A stretch of 64,000 nucleotides of DNA, taken from contig SLNJ01000059.1 in assembly GCA_007133065.1 (NCBI GenBank), forward strand, positions 17,728 through 81,727, given 5' to 3'. Positions within the stretch are counted from its first letter, which is position 1; each line of letters opens with the position of its first letter. The notes beneath the pieces were generated by a model. That model had not been told where the DNA came from. It did not search any database and saw only the letters and a program-made list of their open reading frames with translations. This stretch comes from Opitutales bacterium (lineage in GTDB: Bacteria > Verrucomicrobiota > Verrucomicrobiia > Opitutales > Oceanipulchritudinaceae). This document shows positions 46,475-56,134 of this stretch, one piece after another. The position numbers were made by a program, and so were the translations under genes.

Positions 46475-47452
46475 ATGCACGCATCCATCCAATCCGCTTC
46501 CTGCATCACGCGCCACCCGCACAACCCGGTGCTCCAGGCCTCTGACATTCCCTACCCGGCCACCCTGATATTCAACGCGGGGGTCACGCGCTGGCAGGGA
46601 AAATACGTGATGGCCTTCCGCAACGACTATGGCGGGACGCCCGGAACCACTCATTTCGACGGTACCAATATCGGTCTCGCATTCTCGGAGGACGGCGTGA
46701 AATGGACGCCACAGCCCAAGCCGTGGATCGAGTGGAAGACAGAGGAGATTCGGCGCGCCTACGACCCGCGCCTCACCATCATCGAGGATCGCTGCTACCT
46801 CTGCTTCGCGGTCGACACCCGGCACGGGATCCGCGGCGGCATCGCCGTGACCGACGACTTGGACAAATGGGAGATCCTGAGTCTCTCCGCTCCGGACAAC
46901 CGCAACATGGTGCTCTTTCCGGAGCGCAACAACGGAATGTTCATGCGCCTCGAACGCCCCTTCCCGATCTATGGGAGGGGCGCCAGCGAAGCATTCGATC
47001 TCTGGTATTCGGATTCCCCCGACTGCGCCTACTGGGGCAACACGCAGTTGGTCCTCGGGTCGGAACAGGTTCCCTGGGCCAATGCAAAGATCGGACCGGG
47101 AGCTCCCCCGATCAAAACCGATCACGGCTGGCTCACACTCTTCCATGCCGTCACCGTCGACAAGGATCGCGAGCTTCCCGCCTGGCACCGCAACTGGCAC
47201 AAGACTTACACCATCGGCCTCGCGCTGCTCGACTTGGAGCAGCCGTGGCGCGTGATCGGCATGTGTCCCAACCCGGTGATGGTCCCCGAGGAACCGTACG
47301 AACTCGAGGGATTCCGGGGGCACGTGCTCTTCCCCGGCGGCATGATCCTCAAGGAGACCGGCGAGGTGAAGATCTATTACGGCGGCGCCGACACGGTCGA
47401 GTGCCTCGCCACCGCCGAGGTGGGGGAGTTGCTCAAACTGTGCGGATCGTGA
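46475..47452 (+). CDS. Glycoside hydrolase family 130 protein (beta-mannoside phosphorylase-like)
   Basis: A 325-residue five-bladed beta-propeller of GH130, whose members phosphorolyse or hydrolyse beta-mannosides. Signatures: HPHNPVLQASDIPYPATLIFNAGVTRWQGKYVMAFRNDY, RRAYDPRLTIIEDRCYLCFAVDTRHG, KIGPGAPPIKTDHGWLTLFHAV with the phosphate-site Lys region, and a C-terminal FRGHVLFPGGMILKETGEVKIYYGGADT. No signal peptide, so it is a cytoplasmic enzyme acting on imported oligosaccharide. Phosphorylase activity would yield mannose 1-phosphate. It is the only gene on the plus strand here; the Gfo/Idh/MocA gene converges on it. Confidence 0.9.
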   Translation: MHASIQSASCITRHPHNPVLQASDIPYPATLIFNAGVTRWQGKYVMAFRNDYGGTPGTTHFDGTNIGLAFSEDGVKWTPQPKPWIEWKTEEIRRAYDPRLTIIEDRCYLCFAVDTRHGIRGGIAVTDDLDKWEILSLSAPDNRNMVLFPERNNGMFMRLERPFPIYGRGASEAFDLWYSDSPDCAYWGNTQLVLGSEQVPWANAKIGPGAPPIKTDHGWLTLFHAVTVDKDRELPAWHRNWHKTYTIGLALLDLEQPWRVIGMCPNPVMVPEEPYELEGFRGHVLFPGGMILKETGEVKIYYGGADTVECLATAEVGELLKLCGS

Positions 47453-47577
47453 GGTGAGCCTCGACAAGACGAACGTCCCGATCAGCCGAACTTCGACGGC
47501 CCCTCACTTCGCTGAGCAAAATACGGGCCGCAGGCGGTCACCTTCCGGAGCTGAGTCCGGGGATGCAGGCCTCTGGA

Positions 47578-48690
47578 TCACTCAGCCAGTCGCTCGAGCG
47601 GCAGCGGCTCGAACGTCGTCCGCAAGTCCTGCGTCGTCCCGGTCTCGGCAGCGCGGTATCCGGACTCGATGATGTCAATCACGTGGCGGGCGTGCTCGGC
47701 ACTCGCGATCGACGGGGTGCCCTCCCGGATCCAGTCGACGAGTTGCATCAGGTCTTCGAATACATGGGACTCCAACATGTCCTGGTGGACCCCGGTGACG
47801 TGGGGCTGGTGGTCGTCCGGACGCCGGATGTCGCGATTGTTGACTCGCGCCCCCTGAACGGACCCGCTCGTCCCGTAGACGCTGGGATGGAACTGCTCGG
47901 CCACGGTCCCCGCGACCGTGCCGTACACAAACGCCGTGCGTCCCTCGCCGTAGTCGAGCAACAGGTGCGTGTTGTCGTCCATGTCGCAGGCGATCTTCCT
48001 CCCCTGGTACTCCCGCTCCGGCAACACCAATCCCGACATCGCCGTAACCCGCCTGGCCGGCCCGAGAATCCCGGTCAACCCGTGCAGTGGGTAAACCGTG
48101 ACATCGTACATCGGGCCGCCGCCGGGACGCCGGAAATACCAGCTCGGGTCGACGTTGGTCAGCGGGTCGTCGCCGGACCGAAACTCCTCGTTCAGGTGAT
48201 AATCCCCAACCGCGGCACCCGCAGCCGCCCACACCAGCGTGCCGATGTCCCCCGCCAGGATGTGCCGCCGGATCCGTTGGAACACCGGCCGCAGCATCTG
48301 TCCGGGCGATGCGACAATCCGCACCCCCTTCGCCTCGGCCCGTGCGATAATCCGGTCCGCCTCCTCGACCGTGATCGTCATGGTCTTGTTGAAATGGACA
48401 TGCTTGCCCGCCTCGATTGCCGCCATGCCCTGTTCGTAGTGCATCCCGATCGGCGTGCAGAGCGTCACCGCGTCGACCGCCGGATCGGCCAGGAGGTCCT
48501 CGTAATCGATGTAGTGCGCCGCCACCCCGAACTTGGCGGCCGCCGCCTCCGCGCGCCCCGGCGCCGGATCGCAACAGGCAGTCAGGCGGACGCGATCCTG
48601 CACATCCGCCTGACTCAAATGCGCCAGCGCGCCGCGCAGACCGATCGCCCCACAGCCCACCACTCCCATTCCAACAGTTGGAGATACCAT
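47578..48690 (-). CDS. Gfo/Idh/MocA family oxidoreductase (third)
   Basis: A 370-residue dehydrogenase with Rossmann motif GMGVVGCGAIGLRGALAHL, LTACCDPAPGRAEAAAAKF, DAVTLCTPIGMHYEQGMAAIEAGKHVHFNKTMTIT and a C-terminal domain with GGGPMYDVTVYPLHGLTGILG. The usual EKP motif reads NKT (101-103); Lys is kept but the Glu and Pro are changed, as in some uncharacterised subgroups. It probably oxidises a sugar or sugar acid. It converges on GH130, and both could serve mannoside or uronate use, though that link is only by position. Confidence 0.87.
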   Translation of the reverse strand: MVSPTVGMGVVGCGAIGLRGALAHLSQADVQDRVRLTACCDPAPGRAEAAAAKFGVAAHYIDYEDLLADPAVDAVTLCTPIGMHYEQGMAAIEAGKHVHFNKTMTITVEEADRIIARAEAKGVRIVASPGQMLRPVFQRIRRHILAGDIGTLVWAAAGAAVGDYHLNEEFRSGDDPLTNVDPSWYFRRPGGGPMYDVTVYPLHGLTGILGPARRVTAMSGLVLPEREYQGRKIACDMDDNTHLLLDYGEGRTAFVYGTVAGTVAEQFHPSVYGTSGSVQGARVNNRDIRRPDDHQPHVTGVHQDMLESHVFEDLMQLVDWIREGTPSIASAEHARHVIDIIESGYRAAETGTTQDLRTTFEPLPLERLAE

Positions 48691-48917
48691 GGACTATCCA
48701 CTAGCCACCGGCATGCCATCGTGTCGACTGAAAATCACGCCTCCTGGCCGCGAGACGATTGCTGTGGCCACTTTCAGCTTTCAGGAATCCGAATTCCTAA
48801 ATCGCCCGATCGCGTAGCCCGATGTTGGCGTGTACGAGGGAGAGTCCGGAGACGTCATCGCGATGGAGTGCATCGACGACGAAATCTGAGCGCTTGGATT
48901 TCGTCGACGAACTCGGT

Positions 48918-49925
48918 ATGGTCTCAACCAAGATGCGGGAGAGACGGGGTTCGTTCAGGTATCGGCGCGGGGTGTATCTGCCGGAGATGCAGATGTGGCT
49001 CGACCCTCAGCGGTGGGCTCGCCTCGCGGTCGTCTCCCACGCGCACGCCGACCATGCCGGACGCCATGCCGCGGTGATCGCGTCGCCGGCGACCTTGGCG
49101 CTGATGCGCGTCCGCGGGGTGCATCCTCTCGATGCCCGGCCGCTGGAGTTCGGCGCGGTGTATGATCTCCCGGGCGGGCGGATCGAATTATTCCCTGCCG
49201 GCCACGTGCTCGGGTCCGCTCAGGTCCGCGTGACCGGCGATTCCGGCACGCTGGTGTACACCGGTGATTTCAAACTTCGGTCCAGCCTTTCGTGTGAGGC
49301 GGCCGAGGTTCGGCCGGCCGATGTGTTGATCATGGAGACCACATTCGGGTTGCCCCGTTACCGCTTTCCGCCGGAGGAGGAAGTGCGGGCGGACATCGTG
49401 CGATTCTGCCGTGAGACGCTGGCGGGCGGAGCAGTCCCGGTTCTCCTCGGATACTCCCTGGGGAAAGCACAGGAAATCCTCGCCATCCTCGCCGGAACGG
49501 GGTTTGAACTGATCGTCCACAAGAGCATCGCTCGGGTCTGCCGGATCTACCAGGGGTTCGGCCGGTCGCTTCCGCCGCACGACAACATGGCCGGCCAGAA
49601 CCTCGCGGGCAAGGTCCTGATCCTGCCACCGTCGGCGAGTCGATCGTCGCTTATATCCAGATTGAGCAACATTCGAACGGCGATGGTGACGGGTTGGGGA
49701 CTCGACCCCTCCGCGCGCTACCGCTTCGGATGCGACGCCGTGTTCCCGCTCTCGGACCACGCCGATTACGATGATCTGCTGCGATATGTGGAGCGCGTGA
49801 ACCCCCGCATCGTCTACACCCTGCACGGTTCTGCGGAAGCGTTCGCGCAAGACCTGCGCGCGCGCGGCGTCGAGGCGTGGTCGCTCATTTCCAACAACCA
49901 ACTCGAACTGCCGTTCGATCGGTGA
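48918..49925 (+). CDS. MBL-fold exonuclease-like protein (beta-CASP/RMMBL type)
   Basis: A 335-residue metallo-beta-lactamase-fold hydrolase. It has the zinc motif VVSHAHADHAGRHAA (41-46), FPAGHVLGSAQV, LVYTGDFKL, the catalytic-loop METTFGLPRYRF, and a C-terminal RMMBL-like FPLSDHADYDDLLRYVERVNPRIVYTLHGSAEAFAQDLRARG. This layout matches DNA-ligase-associated exonucleases and CPSF-like RNA nucleases. No ligase or helicase gene is adjacent. Start options are ATG 48918 and 48933; the frame upstream is unconserved. It is cytoplasmic and transcribed alone. Confidence 0.86.
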   Translation: MVSTKMRERRGSFRYRRGVYLPEMQMWLDPQRWARLAVVSHAHADHAGRHAAVIASPATLALMRVRGVHPLDARPLEFGAVYDLPGGRIELFPAGHVLGSAQVRVTGDSGTLVYTGDFKLRSSLSCEAAEVRPADVLIMETTFGLPRYRFPPEEEVRADIVRFCRETLAGGAVPVLLGYSLGKAQEILAILAGTGFELIVHKSIARVCRIYQGFGRSLPPHDNMAGQNLAGKVLILPPSASRSSLISRLSNIRTAMVTGWGLDPSARYRFGCDAVFPLSDHADYDDLLRYVERVNPRIVYTLHGSAEAFAQDLRARGVEAWSLISNNQLELPFDR

Positions 49926-50175
49926 CCGTGCACCCGTAATGCAGACGGCGAACCGGTGCGATGACCCGGTATCCCGGACGCCAATTCGTCCGCGAGGCAC
50001 GCCGCGAAGGCATGGTCGGCCTCCCGGGTACGGCCGGCGCTGTGCGGGGGAAGCAATGATAGAGCTTGCGATTTCGCCGGAAATCGATGCATTGACGCAC
50101 AGTGCATCGGCAGAACACGGTTCTACGCCCGGCTTCGCACTCCCCCATCCTCACTAAACAATTGAAGACGCACGT

Positions 50176-52611
50176 ATGATTCCGACAATCCCCACGGCCC
50201 CCGAAGATTCCGTTCTCCCGGTCGACGCCACCGCTGAGGCGCGGCGGACTTTTGCGACAACAAATGTGATCGCTCGGGTTTCCTCCCGCCTGATCGCGAT
50301 CCCGGGGCTCGCCGCCGCGATTCTTCTTGGCGGACTTGTCGCCCCCAACGTCGCCCTGGCGGTTCCGGATGAGGATCCGGAGTACACGGGTCCGCAAATC
50401 GGTCTTGTCGAGAACCTCGAGGGCCAACACCCCCGGTTGTTCTTCGATGCCGCCGGTCTTGAGGAGATGCGGGCGGTTTACGGGAGCGCCGCGGGTGCGG
50501 ATCTGCGAAACGCCCTGAACAGCAGTGCGGCAGGCGTTCGCGGCCAGGCATTTCACGAGGAGATGCCCGGAAACGAAGGTGCATCGCTCTCTTTTGGCCT
50601 GCACCGTCTCCCCACCGTTGCCCTGCACTACCTCGTGAGCGGCGACCAGGCGTCGTACGACTACGCGGTTGAAGCGCTCCAGTTTCTGCTCGATCTGCCG
50701 CTGTGGTCCACCGGGGGCGAACCAAACAGTGGGAAACCCGCGGGGGCTCTCTTGGCGGGCGCTGCGATGGCTTACGACTTCCTGTACCACGACCTCGATC
50801 CCGAGTTACGCGATACGCTCCGGGAACGGATCTGGAAACAGGCGCGGACGATGTACTACTGGGGATTTCTGATGCAGAGCCCCGGCTCGTCGGCGAGTTA
50901 CTGGCAGCAGGATCCACAGAACAACCACCGGTTCAGCCGGCTTGTAGGCCTGACATTGGGAGTGCTGGCGGTTTACTCCGGCGACCCCGCTGAGGACTGG
51001 ATGCTCTCGAAGGCGATCGAAGAACTCGATTTCGTGGTACGCTGGCTGCCACCGGACGGTTCCAATCACGAAAGCATCAGTTACATCCACTACGGGATCC
51101 GACAGGTACTGCTCTCGGCATGGGCGGGAGAACGGACTCTGGGCAAACAGTACCTCGATGCGGGGTATTTCAGAAACGTCCCTCTGTTTCTTGCTGCAGC
51201 CAACACCCCAGGACTCACCAACCGGTTTCACTATGCGGACGGCGGCGGTGGCGGCACGCCGTTGACGGGACACATCTTCTATCCCGTGGCGTATCACGAC
51301 CGTGCGGATGTTCAGGCGCTGATCGACGAGCGTCTCTCCCGCACCTCGGGCCATGCCTGGATCAACATGATCGACCACGGGCCGCGTCCCGAGGGAGGAT
51401 CGATCGACAACCTTCCCAGAAACATCCGTTTCCCCGACCTCGATATCGCGTTTTTTCGCGAAGGATGGCTGAAGACCGGAGAGGTCGGTGCCATGTTCAA
51501 GGCGGGACCATTCGGCGGCTATACCCTGAACGAGTACCGCGACACCAACAACTACAGCTACATTAACGTGGCTCACGACGATCCCGACGCCAACATGTTC
51601 GCGATCTGGGGCGGCGGCCGGTTCTCGGTTCCCAATGCGGGGTACTCTTTCTCAAAACACTCGACGAATCACAACACGATCCTCGTTAACAACCGCGGGC
51701 AGCGCGCGGAGGGCCGATCCGACCGCGGGCACTGGTCGCAACCCGCCACGGGCAATACCTCCATGCGGGATATGGCGTACATCACCAACTGGAAGGATAG
51801 CGGATCGATCGCGATTGCCGAGGGCGAAGCCGCGAACTCATATCCCGGAAGCGGCCTCACGCGGTACCGGCGCGGGTTCCTGTGGAACGAGGGGAAGTAC
51901 ATCCTCATCTTCGATGATATTCGAGCGCAATCCGACGTGAACATCACCTGGATGATCCAGGGCGAACGGGTGAATGTAGCCGATGAGGAGGCCGGCGAGT
52001 TCATCACCGGCACCCGGGTGCAGAACCACTTCCAACTCAAATCCAACACCGACTATACCTACTCGATCGTCGAAGCCCCGGCCGATCACCGGAACAGTTC
52101 TCTGGGATTTCAGCAACTGCGCGCTGTTTTTCCCTGGATCCAGGAACTCCAGATCGCCAGCCTCCACCGCGCGTGGGATCTCTCCCTCGAGATGACCCTC
52201 GAGCCGCACGACGCGGACAGCGCGACAATCACGATCACCGGGGACGACTTTGAAGACGTGTGGACCTGGACCGCGGGGCAAGGAAGCCGCGACCCCGGAC
52301 ACTTCGAACTGACCAGTACCGACGGCCAGAGCTTTTCCTCGGAACCCGATTTGTGGCAGGCGTATCTCCCGGGATTTTCCTACCGCAGCGGAGCATGGAT
52401 CACATCGGACTGGTTCGGGGATGTATTCCCGGACTACTTTCCCTGGATTCATCACATCGACCATGGATGGATGTACCTTTTCGAACATGGAAATCCCGCC
52501 TCCGGAATGCTGCTCTGGCACGGGGAGCTCGGGTGGCTCTGGACCGGCCAAAGCCTTTATCCGTGGGTCTATCAATACTCCGAAGAAGGCTGGATTCGCG
52601 CGGACGCCTAG
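50176..52611 (+). CDS. Heparinase II/III-like polysaccharide lyase with aromatic C-terminal module
   Basis: An 811-residue exported protein. A long N-terminus leads to the hydrophobic segment RLIAIPGLAAAILLGGLVAPNVALA, a late signal sequence. Residues 85-370 are an alpha-toroid with HPRLFFDAAGLEEMR, AYDFLYHDLDPELR, NNHRFSRLVGLTLG and PPDGSNHESISYIHYGI. From about 415 a beta-sandwich domain contains RNIRFPDLDIAFFREGW, FSKHSTNHNTILVNNRGQ and FLWNEGKYILIFDDI, as in heparinase II/III. The last 70 residues (DVFPDYFPWIHHIDHGWMYL, ELGWLWTGQSLYPWVYQYSE) form an aromatic module seen in PVC-type exported proteins. Probably degrades a sulfated or uronic-acid polysaccharide in the periplasm or at the surface. 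Confidence 0.85.
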   Translation: MIPTIPTAPEDSVLPVDATAEARRTFATTNVIARVSSRLIAIPGLAAAILLGGLVAPNVALAVPDEDPEYTGPQIGLVENLEGQHPRLFFDAAGLEEMRAVYGSAAGADLRNALNSSAAGVRGQAFHEEMPGNEGASLSFGLHRLPTVALHYLVSGDQASYDYAVEALQFLLDLPLWSTGGEPNSGKPAGALLAGAAMAYDFLYHDLDPELRDTLRERIWKQARTMYYWGFLMQSPGSSASYWQQDPQNNHRFSRLVGLTLGVLAVYSGDPAEDWMLSKAIEELDFVVRWLPPDGSNHESISYIHYGIRQVLLSAWAGERTLGKQYLDAGYFRNVPLFLAAANTPGLTNRFHYADGGGGGTPLTGHIFYPVAYHDRADVQALIDERLSRTSGHAWINMIDHGPRPEGGSIDNLPRNIRFPDLDIAFFREGWLKTGEVGAMFKAGPFGGYTLNEYRDTNNYSYINVAHDDPDANMFAIWGGGRFSVPNAGYSFSKHSTNHNTILVNNRGQRAEGRSDRGHWSQPATGNTSMRDMAYITNWKDSGSIAIAEGEAANSYPGSGLTRYRRGFLWNEGKYILIFDDIRAQSDVNITWMIQGERVNVADEEAGEFITGTRVQNHFQLKSNTDYTYSIVEAPADHRNSSLGFQQLRAVFPWIQELQIASLHRAWDLSLEMTLEPHDADSATITITGDDFEDVWTWTAGQGSRDPGHFELTSTDGQSFSSEPDLWQAYLPGFSYRSGAWITSDWFGDVFPDYFPWIHHIDHGWMYLFEHGNPASGMLLWHGELGWLWTGQSLYPWVYQYSEEGWIRADA

Positions 52612-52686
52612 TCGGATCTCACGTCTGCAAGACCTGTCGGCTCCATCGGATGGACTCCAAGGCCCAGGTCTTCCTGGATTTTCATT

Positions 52687-54294
52687 GTGTTAAGAGAAAT
52701 CAACAAACGGCGCACGTTCGCTATCATTTCACACCCGGACGCGGGCAAGACCACGCTCACGGAAAAATTCCTGCTATACTCGGGGGCCTTGCAGCTGGCC
52801 GGTTCGGTGACCGCGCGCAAGAACCAGCGCGAGACCGCCTCCGATTGGATGGAGTTGGAGCGGCAGCGTGGCATCTCGATTTCATCGACCGTTCTGCAAT
52901 TCGAGTACCGGGACCGCGTGATCAACCTGCTGGACACCCCGGGGCACCAGGATTTTTCCGAGGACACCTACCGCGTGCTCACCGCAGTGGACGCGGCGGT
53001 GATGGTGATCGACGCGGCCAAAGGGATCGAGGCGCAGACGCTCAAGCTATTTGACGTCTGCCGGATGCGCGGCATTCCGATTGTCACGTTCGTGAACAAG
53101 TGCGATCGCCCTGGGAAGGATTCTCTGGAACTAATCGACGAGGTGGAGCGGGTGCTCGGCATCACGGTTTACCCGGTGAACTGGCCGCTGGGGACGGGCG
53201 CGGATTTCAAGGGGGTTTACGATCGTCGCGAGCGCATGGTCCACTTCTTTGAACGTGCGGAAGGCGGGCGTCTCCGGGCACCGGTCGAGGTGTCCGGTAT
53301 GGCCGACGCCGCGGCGAGCGCCCGGTTGACCGCGACAACCGCGGAGCATATCGCCGAGGAACTCGCCATGCTCGACGCCGCCGGCGCGGAGTTCGACCCC
53401 GAGGCAGTCCTGGCCGGGAAACAAACCCCGGTCTACTTCGGCAGTGCATTGAACAACTTCGGCGTGCAACTGCTGCTCGACGGATTTCTCGAACACGCGC
53501 CACCCCCGGTTGCGCGCCGTTCCGGTGAAGCCACGGTTAAGCCGGAGTCGCATTCATTCTCCGGGTTCGTCTTCAAGATCCAAGCGAATATGGATCCGAA
53601 CCACCGCGACCGCGTGGTGTTCATCCGGGTCTGTTCCGGGAAATTCGAACGGGATATGACCGTGACCCACGTCCAATCGGGGAAAAAGCTCCGACTCTCG
53701 TTCTCCCACAAGTTATTCGGACGGGACCGGGAGACGTGCGACGAAGCGTGGCCGGGAGACATCGTTGCAATCGCGGGACACGGCGAGGTTGGAATCGGAG
53801 ATACGCTGACCCAGGATCCATCGCTCATTTATGGTGAAATCCCCCGTTTCCCTCCGGAGTGTTTTGCGTACGTCCACAACTGCGACACGAACAACTTCAA
53901 GCGCTTCCGGGCTGGGCTCGACCAGCTGTTGCACGAGAAGGTGGTTCAGCGGTTTTATGTGGAGAACGGGACGCGCAGCGATCCGTTGCTCGCGGCGGTC
54001 GGACCGCTGCAGTTCGATGTCGTGAAACATCGCCTGGAGGCGGAATACCGGGCACCCGCGCGTCTGGATGCGGCGCCTTGGGGGCTCGTGCGGTGGCTCG
54101 ATCCGGAGTTCGATCCAGCGCGGCTGGAGGGTGTATTTCTGGGATCGGGGGTCGAGCTCGGGCGCGATATTGAGAATAACCCGGTTCTTCTCATCGTCGA
54201 CAGCTGGGCGCTCCGCTACTTTCAGGAGAAAAATCCCGAGATCCCACTGCTGGATCGCGCGCCCGGACGCGCTGCCGTCCCGACGGTGGGTTGA
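52687..54294 (+). CDS. prfC: Peptide chain release factor 3
   Basis: Ribosome-associated GTPase that recycles RF1/RF2 after termination. The 535-residue protein has the EF-G-like G domain: FAIISHPDAGKTTLTEK (G1), QRGISISSTVLQF (G2), NLLDTPGHQDFSEDT (G3) and TFVNKCDRPGKD (G4). It then has the RF3-specific region FSGFVFKIQANMDPNHRDRVVFIRVCSGKFERDM and a C-terminal GPLQFDVVKHRLEAEY. Translation starts with GTG (GTG TTA AGA); no closer ATG fits the homology. Length is typical. It stands alone, 75 bases after the heparinase-like gene. Confidence 0.95.
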   Translation: MLREINKRRTFAIISHPDAGKTTLTEKFLLYSGALQLAGSVTARKNQRETASDWMELERQRGISISSTVLQFEYRDRVINLLDTPGHQDFSEDTYRVLTAVDAAVMVIDAAKGIEAQTLKLFDVCRMRGIPIVTFVNKCDRPGKDSLELIDEVERVLGITVYPVNWPLGTGADFKGVYDRRERMVHFFERAEGGRLRAPVEVSGMADAAASARLTATTAEHIAEELAMLDAAGAEFDPEAVLAGKQTPVYFGSALNNFGVQLLLDGFLEHAPPPVARRSGEATVKPESHSFSGFVFKIQANMDPNHRDRVVFIRVCSGKFERDMTVTHVQSGKKLRLSFSHKLFGRDRETCDEAWPGDIVAIAGHGEVGIGDTLTQDPSLIYGEIPRFPPECFAYVHNCDTNNFKRFRAGLDQLLHEKVVQRFYVENGTRSDPLLAAVGPLQFDVVKHRLEAEYRAPARLDAAPWGLVRWLDPEFDPARLEGVFLGSGVELGRDIENNPVLLIVDSWALRYFQEKNPEIPLLDRAPGRAAVPTVG

Positions 54295-54542
54295 CACGGG
54301 GTGGCAGACGTGTGGATCCGTGATTCACCAGAGAATCCTGTGCACGAGACAAACAGGAGGCGTTTCCACCGATCATCAACAAGCGCAACGGCGTAGAGCA
54401 GTCCGCACTGCGCACGGAGGTGGGTGCGGATGCGCACGATACCCGCATGGAAGGTCAAACTCCAGCGTAGACCACGGCCGGCCGTCACGCTCCGCAATCT
54501 CGCGGCTTGCCATTTTCCGGGAAAGGCCTCACGAATACTCGT

Positions 54543-55412
54543 ATGAGCACATCCATGAAACTCAGCTGCACCTCGGTTATGCTTCCGCGGTGGGATTTGA
54601 ACGAAACATTTGATCGGCTTGCGGAGTTCGGATACGACGGGGTGGAACTGCGCTGCCGCCCGAATCCACAGGATCCCGACGCCGAACCGTTCTTCTGGGG
54701 GCGGCACCGGGCGGACATCAGTCCCGACAACGTCGTCGCCCGCGCGCCGGAGATCCGGGAAGCGGCCGCCCGCACCGGCCTGAAGGTGGTGGCGCTCGCT
54801 CCCCAGGCGACGCTCGGGCAGGATGATCTGATCGAGAAGCTCTTCGCCGGGGCGCTTGCGATCGACTCCGAGCATCCGCCCATGATTCGGATCGGGGCGG
54901 AACGGCACGACCGGAGCAAACCGTATCACCCGCAATTCCTCGCGGCCCGCGCCGGGTTCGCGGCGCTGGTGGAGAAGGCCCGCGAACGGGGGATCAAGAT
55001 CCTTTACGAGATTCACGTCGGCACCGTGGCGGTCACCGCCTCCCGCGCTTACGAACTCCTCCGCGACCTCGACCCCGACCACATCGGCGCTATCTACGAC
55101 GTTCCCAACATGCTGCGCACCGGCCTCGAGGATACTCGTATGGGAATGGAGATCCTCGGACCGTATCTCGCGCATTGCCACATCGGCAACGGGACTCCTG
55201 TCGCAGGAGAACGGGACGAGACCGGTGCGGTCCCGTGGAAGTGGGAGTTCAGCGGTTTGCGTGAAGGGGCCGCCCCGATCGCCCGGATCGTCGCCGACCT
55301 GACCGGCGTCGGGTACACAGGTTTTCTCTCCCTCGAGGATTTCGGTCCCGGCGACGACACCGAAAAAGTGCGCGACCAGGGAGGGTACCTGCGTCAGCTG
55401 ATGAATCCGTAG
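54543..55412 (+). CDS. Xylose-isomerase-like sugar phosphate isomerase/epimerase
   Basis: A 289-residue TIM-barrel protein of the AP_endonuc_2/xylose-isomerase-like family. It begins MSTSMKLSCTSVMLPRWDLNETFDRLAEFGYDGVELRC, followed by KILYEIHVGTVAVTASRAYELLRDLD (Glu), GAIYDVPNMLRTG (Asp), LAHCHIGNG (His) and GFLSLEDFGPGDD (Glu), giving a likely metal-binding set. These proteins isomerise or epimerise sugars or sugar phosphates. ATG 54543 was chosen; ATG 54555 (MKLSCTS) is also possible. No partner gene is adjacent. Confidence 0.88.
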   Translation: MSTSMKLSCTSVMLPRWDLNETFDRLAEFGYDGVELRCRPNPQDPDAEPFFWGRHRADISPDNVVARAPEIREAAARTGLKVVALAPQATLGQDDLIEKLFAGALAIDSEHPPMIRIGAERHDRSKPYHPQFLAARAGFAALVEKARERGIKILYEIHVGTVAVTASRAYELLRDLDPDHIGAIYDVPNMLRTGLEDTRMGMEILGPYLAHCHIGNGTPVAGERDETGAVPWKWEFSGLREGAAPIARIVADLTGVGYTGFLSLEDFGPGDDTEKVRDQGGYLRQLMNP

Positions 55413-55593
55413 TGCCGAAGGTCCACGGCAGGATAAACCGATGGCGTTGGATCCCAGTGGCCCTCGGGAACGGGGATCACGCTCCAGCAGTTGCCGCGCT
55501 GGTTCTCAACGTTCACCGTGACCCTGTTTTCGGATGGCACACAAGCCCACGTCTTGAATCCATCCACGGCACGCACAAATTGAGATTTCACGC

Positions 55594-55974
55594 TCAGAGC
55601 CGCGCGCGCATCTTCTCGTACACTTGTTCGGACATTGCGAGGTTTCCAACCAGGCCGTAGCGGATGCGGATGTTGTAACGGTCGTTGCCCAGGTTCTTGA
55701 GCTTAATAAGCACAAGATTGTCGCCCGGACCCCGGTAGCGGAGGCTGGTTTCGTGTCCGCTACGCTTCTCATCCGTTCGCGCGTGATCCATCTCGTTCAT
55801 CGCCCGGTCGGCGGCCGCGATGAGACGATCCATTTCGGAGTAAACCTGGACGTCGTAATTCCCGAATCGATACTGCGCGGCGTCGGTGGCATCGGACTCG
55901 ACGGGGACGGTGGAGCAACCGGCGGCGAAGGCCACTGAAAGGACCGCGGCGAAAAGAATCAGGCTCGTTTTCAT
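55594..55974 (-). CDS. Small lipoprotein (DUF3568-like)
   Basis: A 126-residue secreted lipoprotein. MKTSLILFAAVLSVAFAAGC ends in an LxxC-type lipobox (FAAGC), so Cys20 should be acylated. The mature part contains FGNYDVQVYSEMDRLIAAADRAMNEMDHARTDEKRSGHETS and LVLIKLKNLGNDRYNIRIRYG, which looks like the DUF3568 domain, a small alpha-beta fold of unknown role. The assignment to DUF3568 is tentative. It lies after a perfect 22-bp palindrome and downstream of the COG5610-type gene on the same strand. Confidence 0.78.
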   Translation of the reverse strand: MKTSLILFAAVLSVAFAAGCSTVPVESDATDAAQYRFGNYDVQVYSEMDRLIAAADRAMNEMDHARTDEKRSGHETSLRYRGPGDNLVLIKLKNLGNDRYNIRIRYGLVGNLAMSEQVYEKMRARL

Positions 55975-56086
55975 GCGAGTGGAGGATGCCGTGCCTCGAG
56001 CCTCCGGTCAATCCCTTTTAGAATCAACAGATTCGGCGATCCAACCCCATCGACGGATTCAAGGCAACCAGCGAAACGCTTGCCCC

Positions 56087-56108
56087 ACCTTCCGGCATGC
56101 CGGAAGGT
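56087..56108. terminator. Perfect 22-bp palindrome
   Basis: ACCTTCCGGCA followed directly by its reverse complement forms an uninterrupted 22-bp palindrome. It lies 27 bases past the stop of the minus-strand gene at 56135 and about 110 bases before the lipoprotein start. As RNA it would form an 8- to 9-bp GC-rich stem. A terminator, a REP-like element or a protein-binding site are all possible; no T run follows. Confidence 0.4.
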
Positions 56109-56134
56109 CAGTGAAGATCCGTTATCTTCACGCC

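Noticed and set aside
46427..47467. 346-codon minus-strand open frame
   Set aside because: Antisense to the GH130 gene, whose motifs are intact; a GC-rich third-position shadow.
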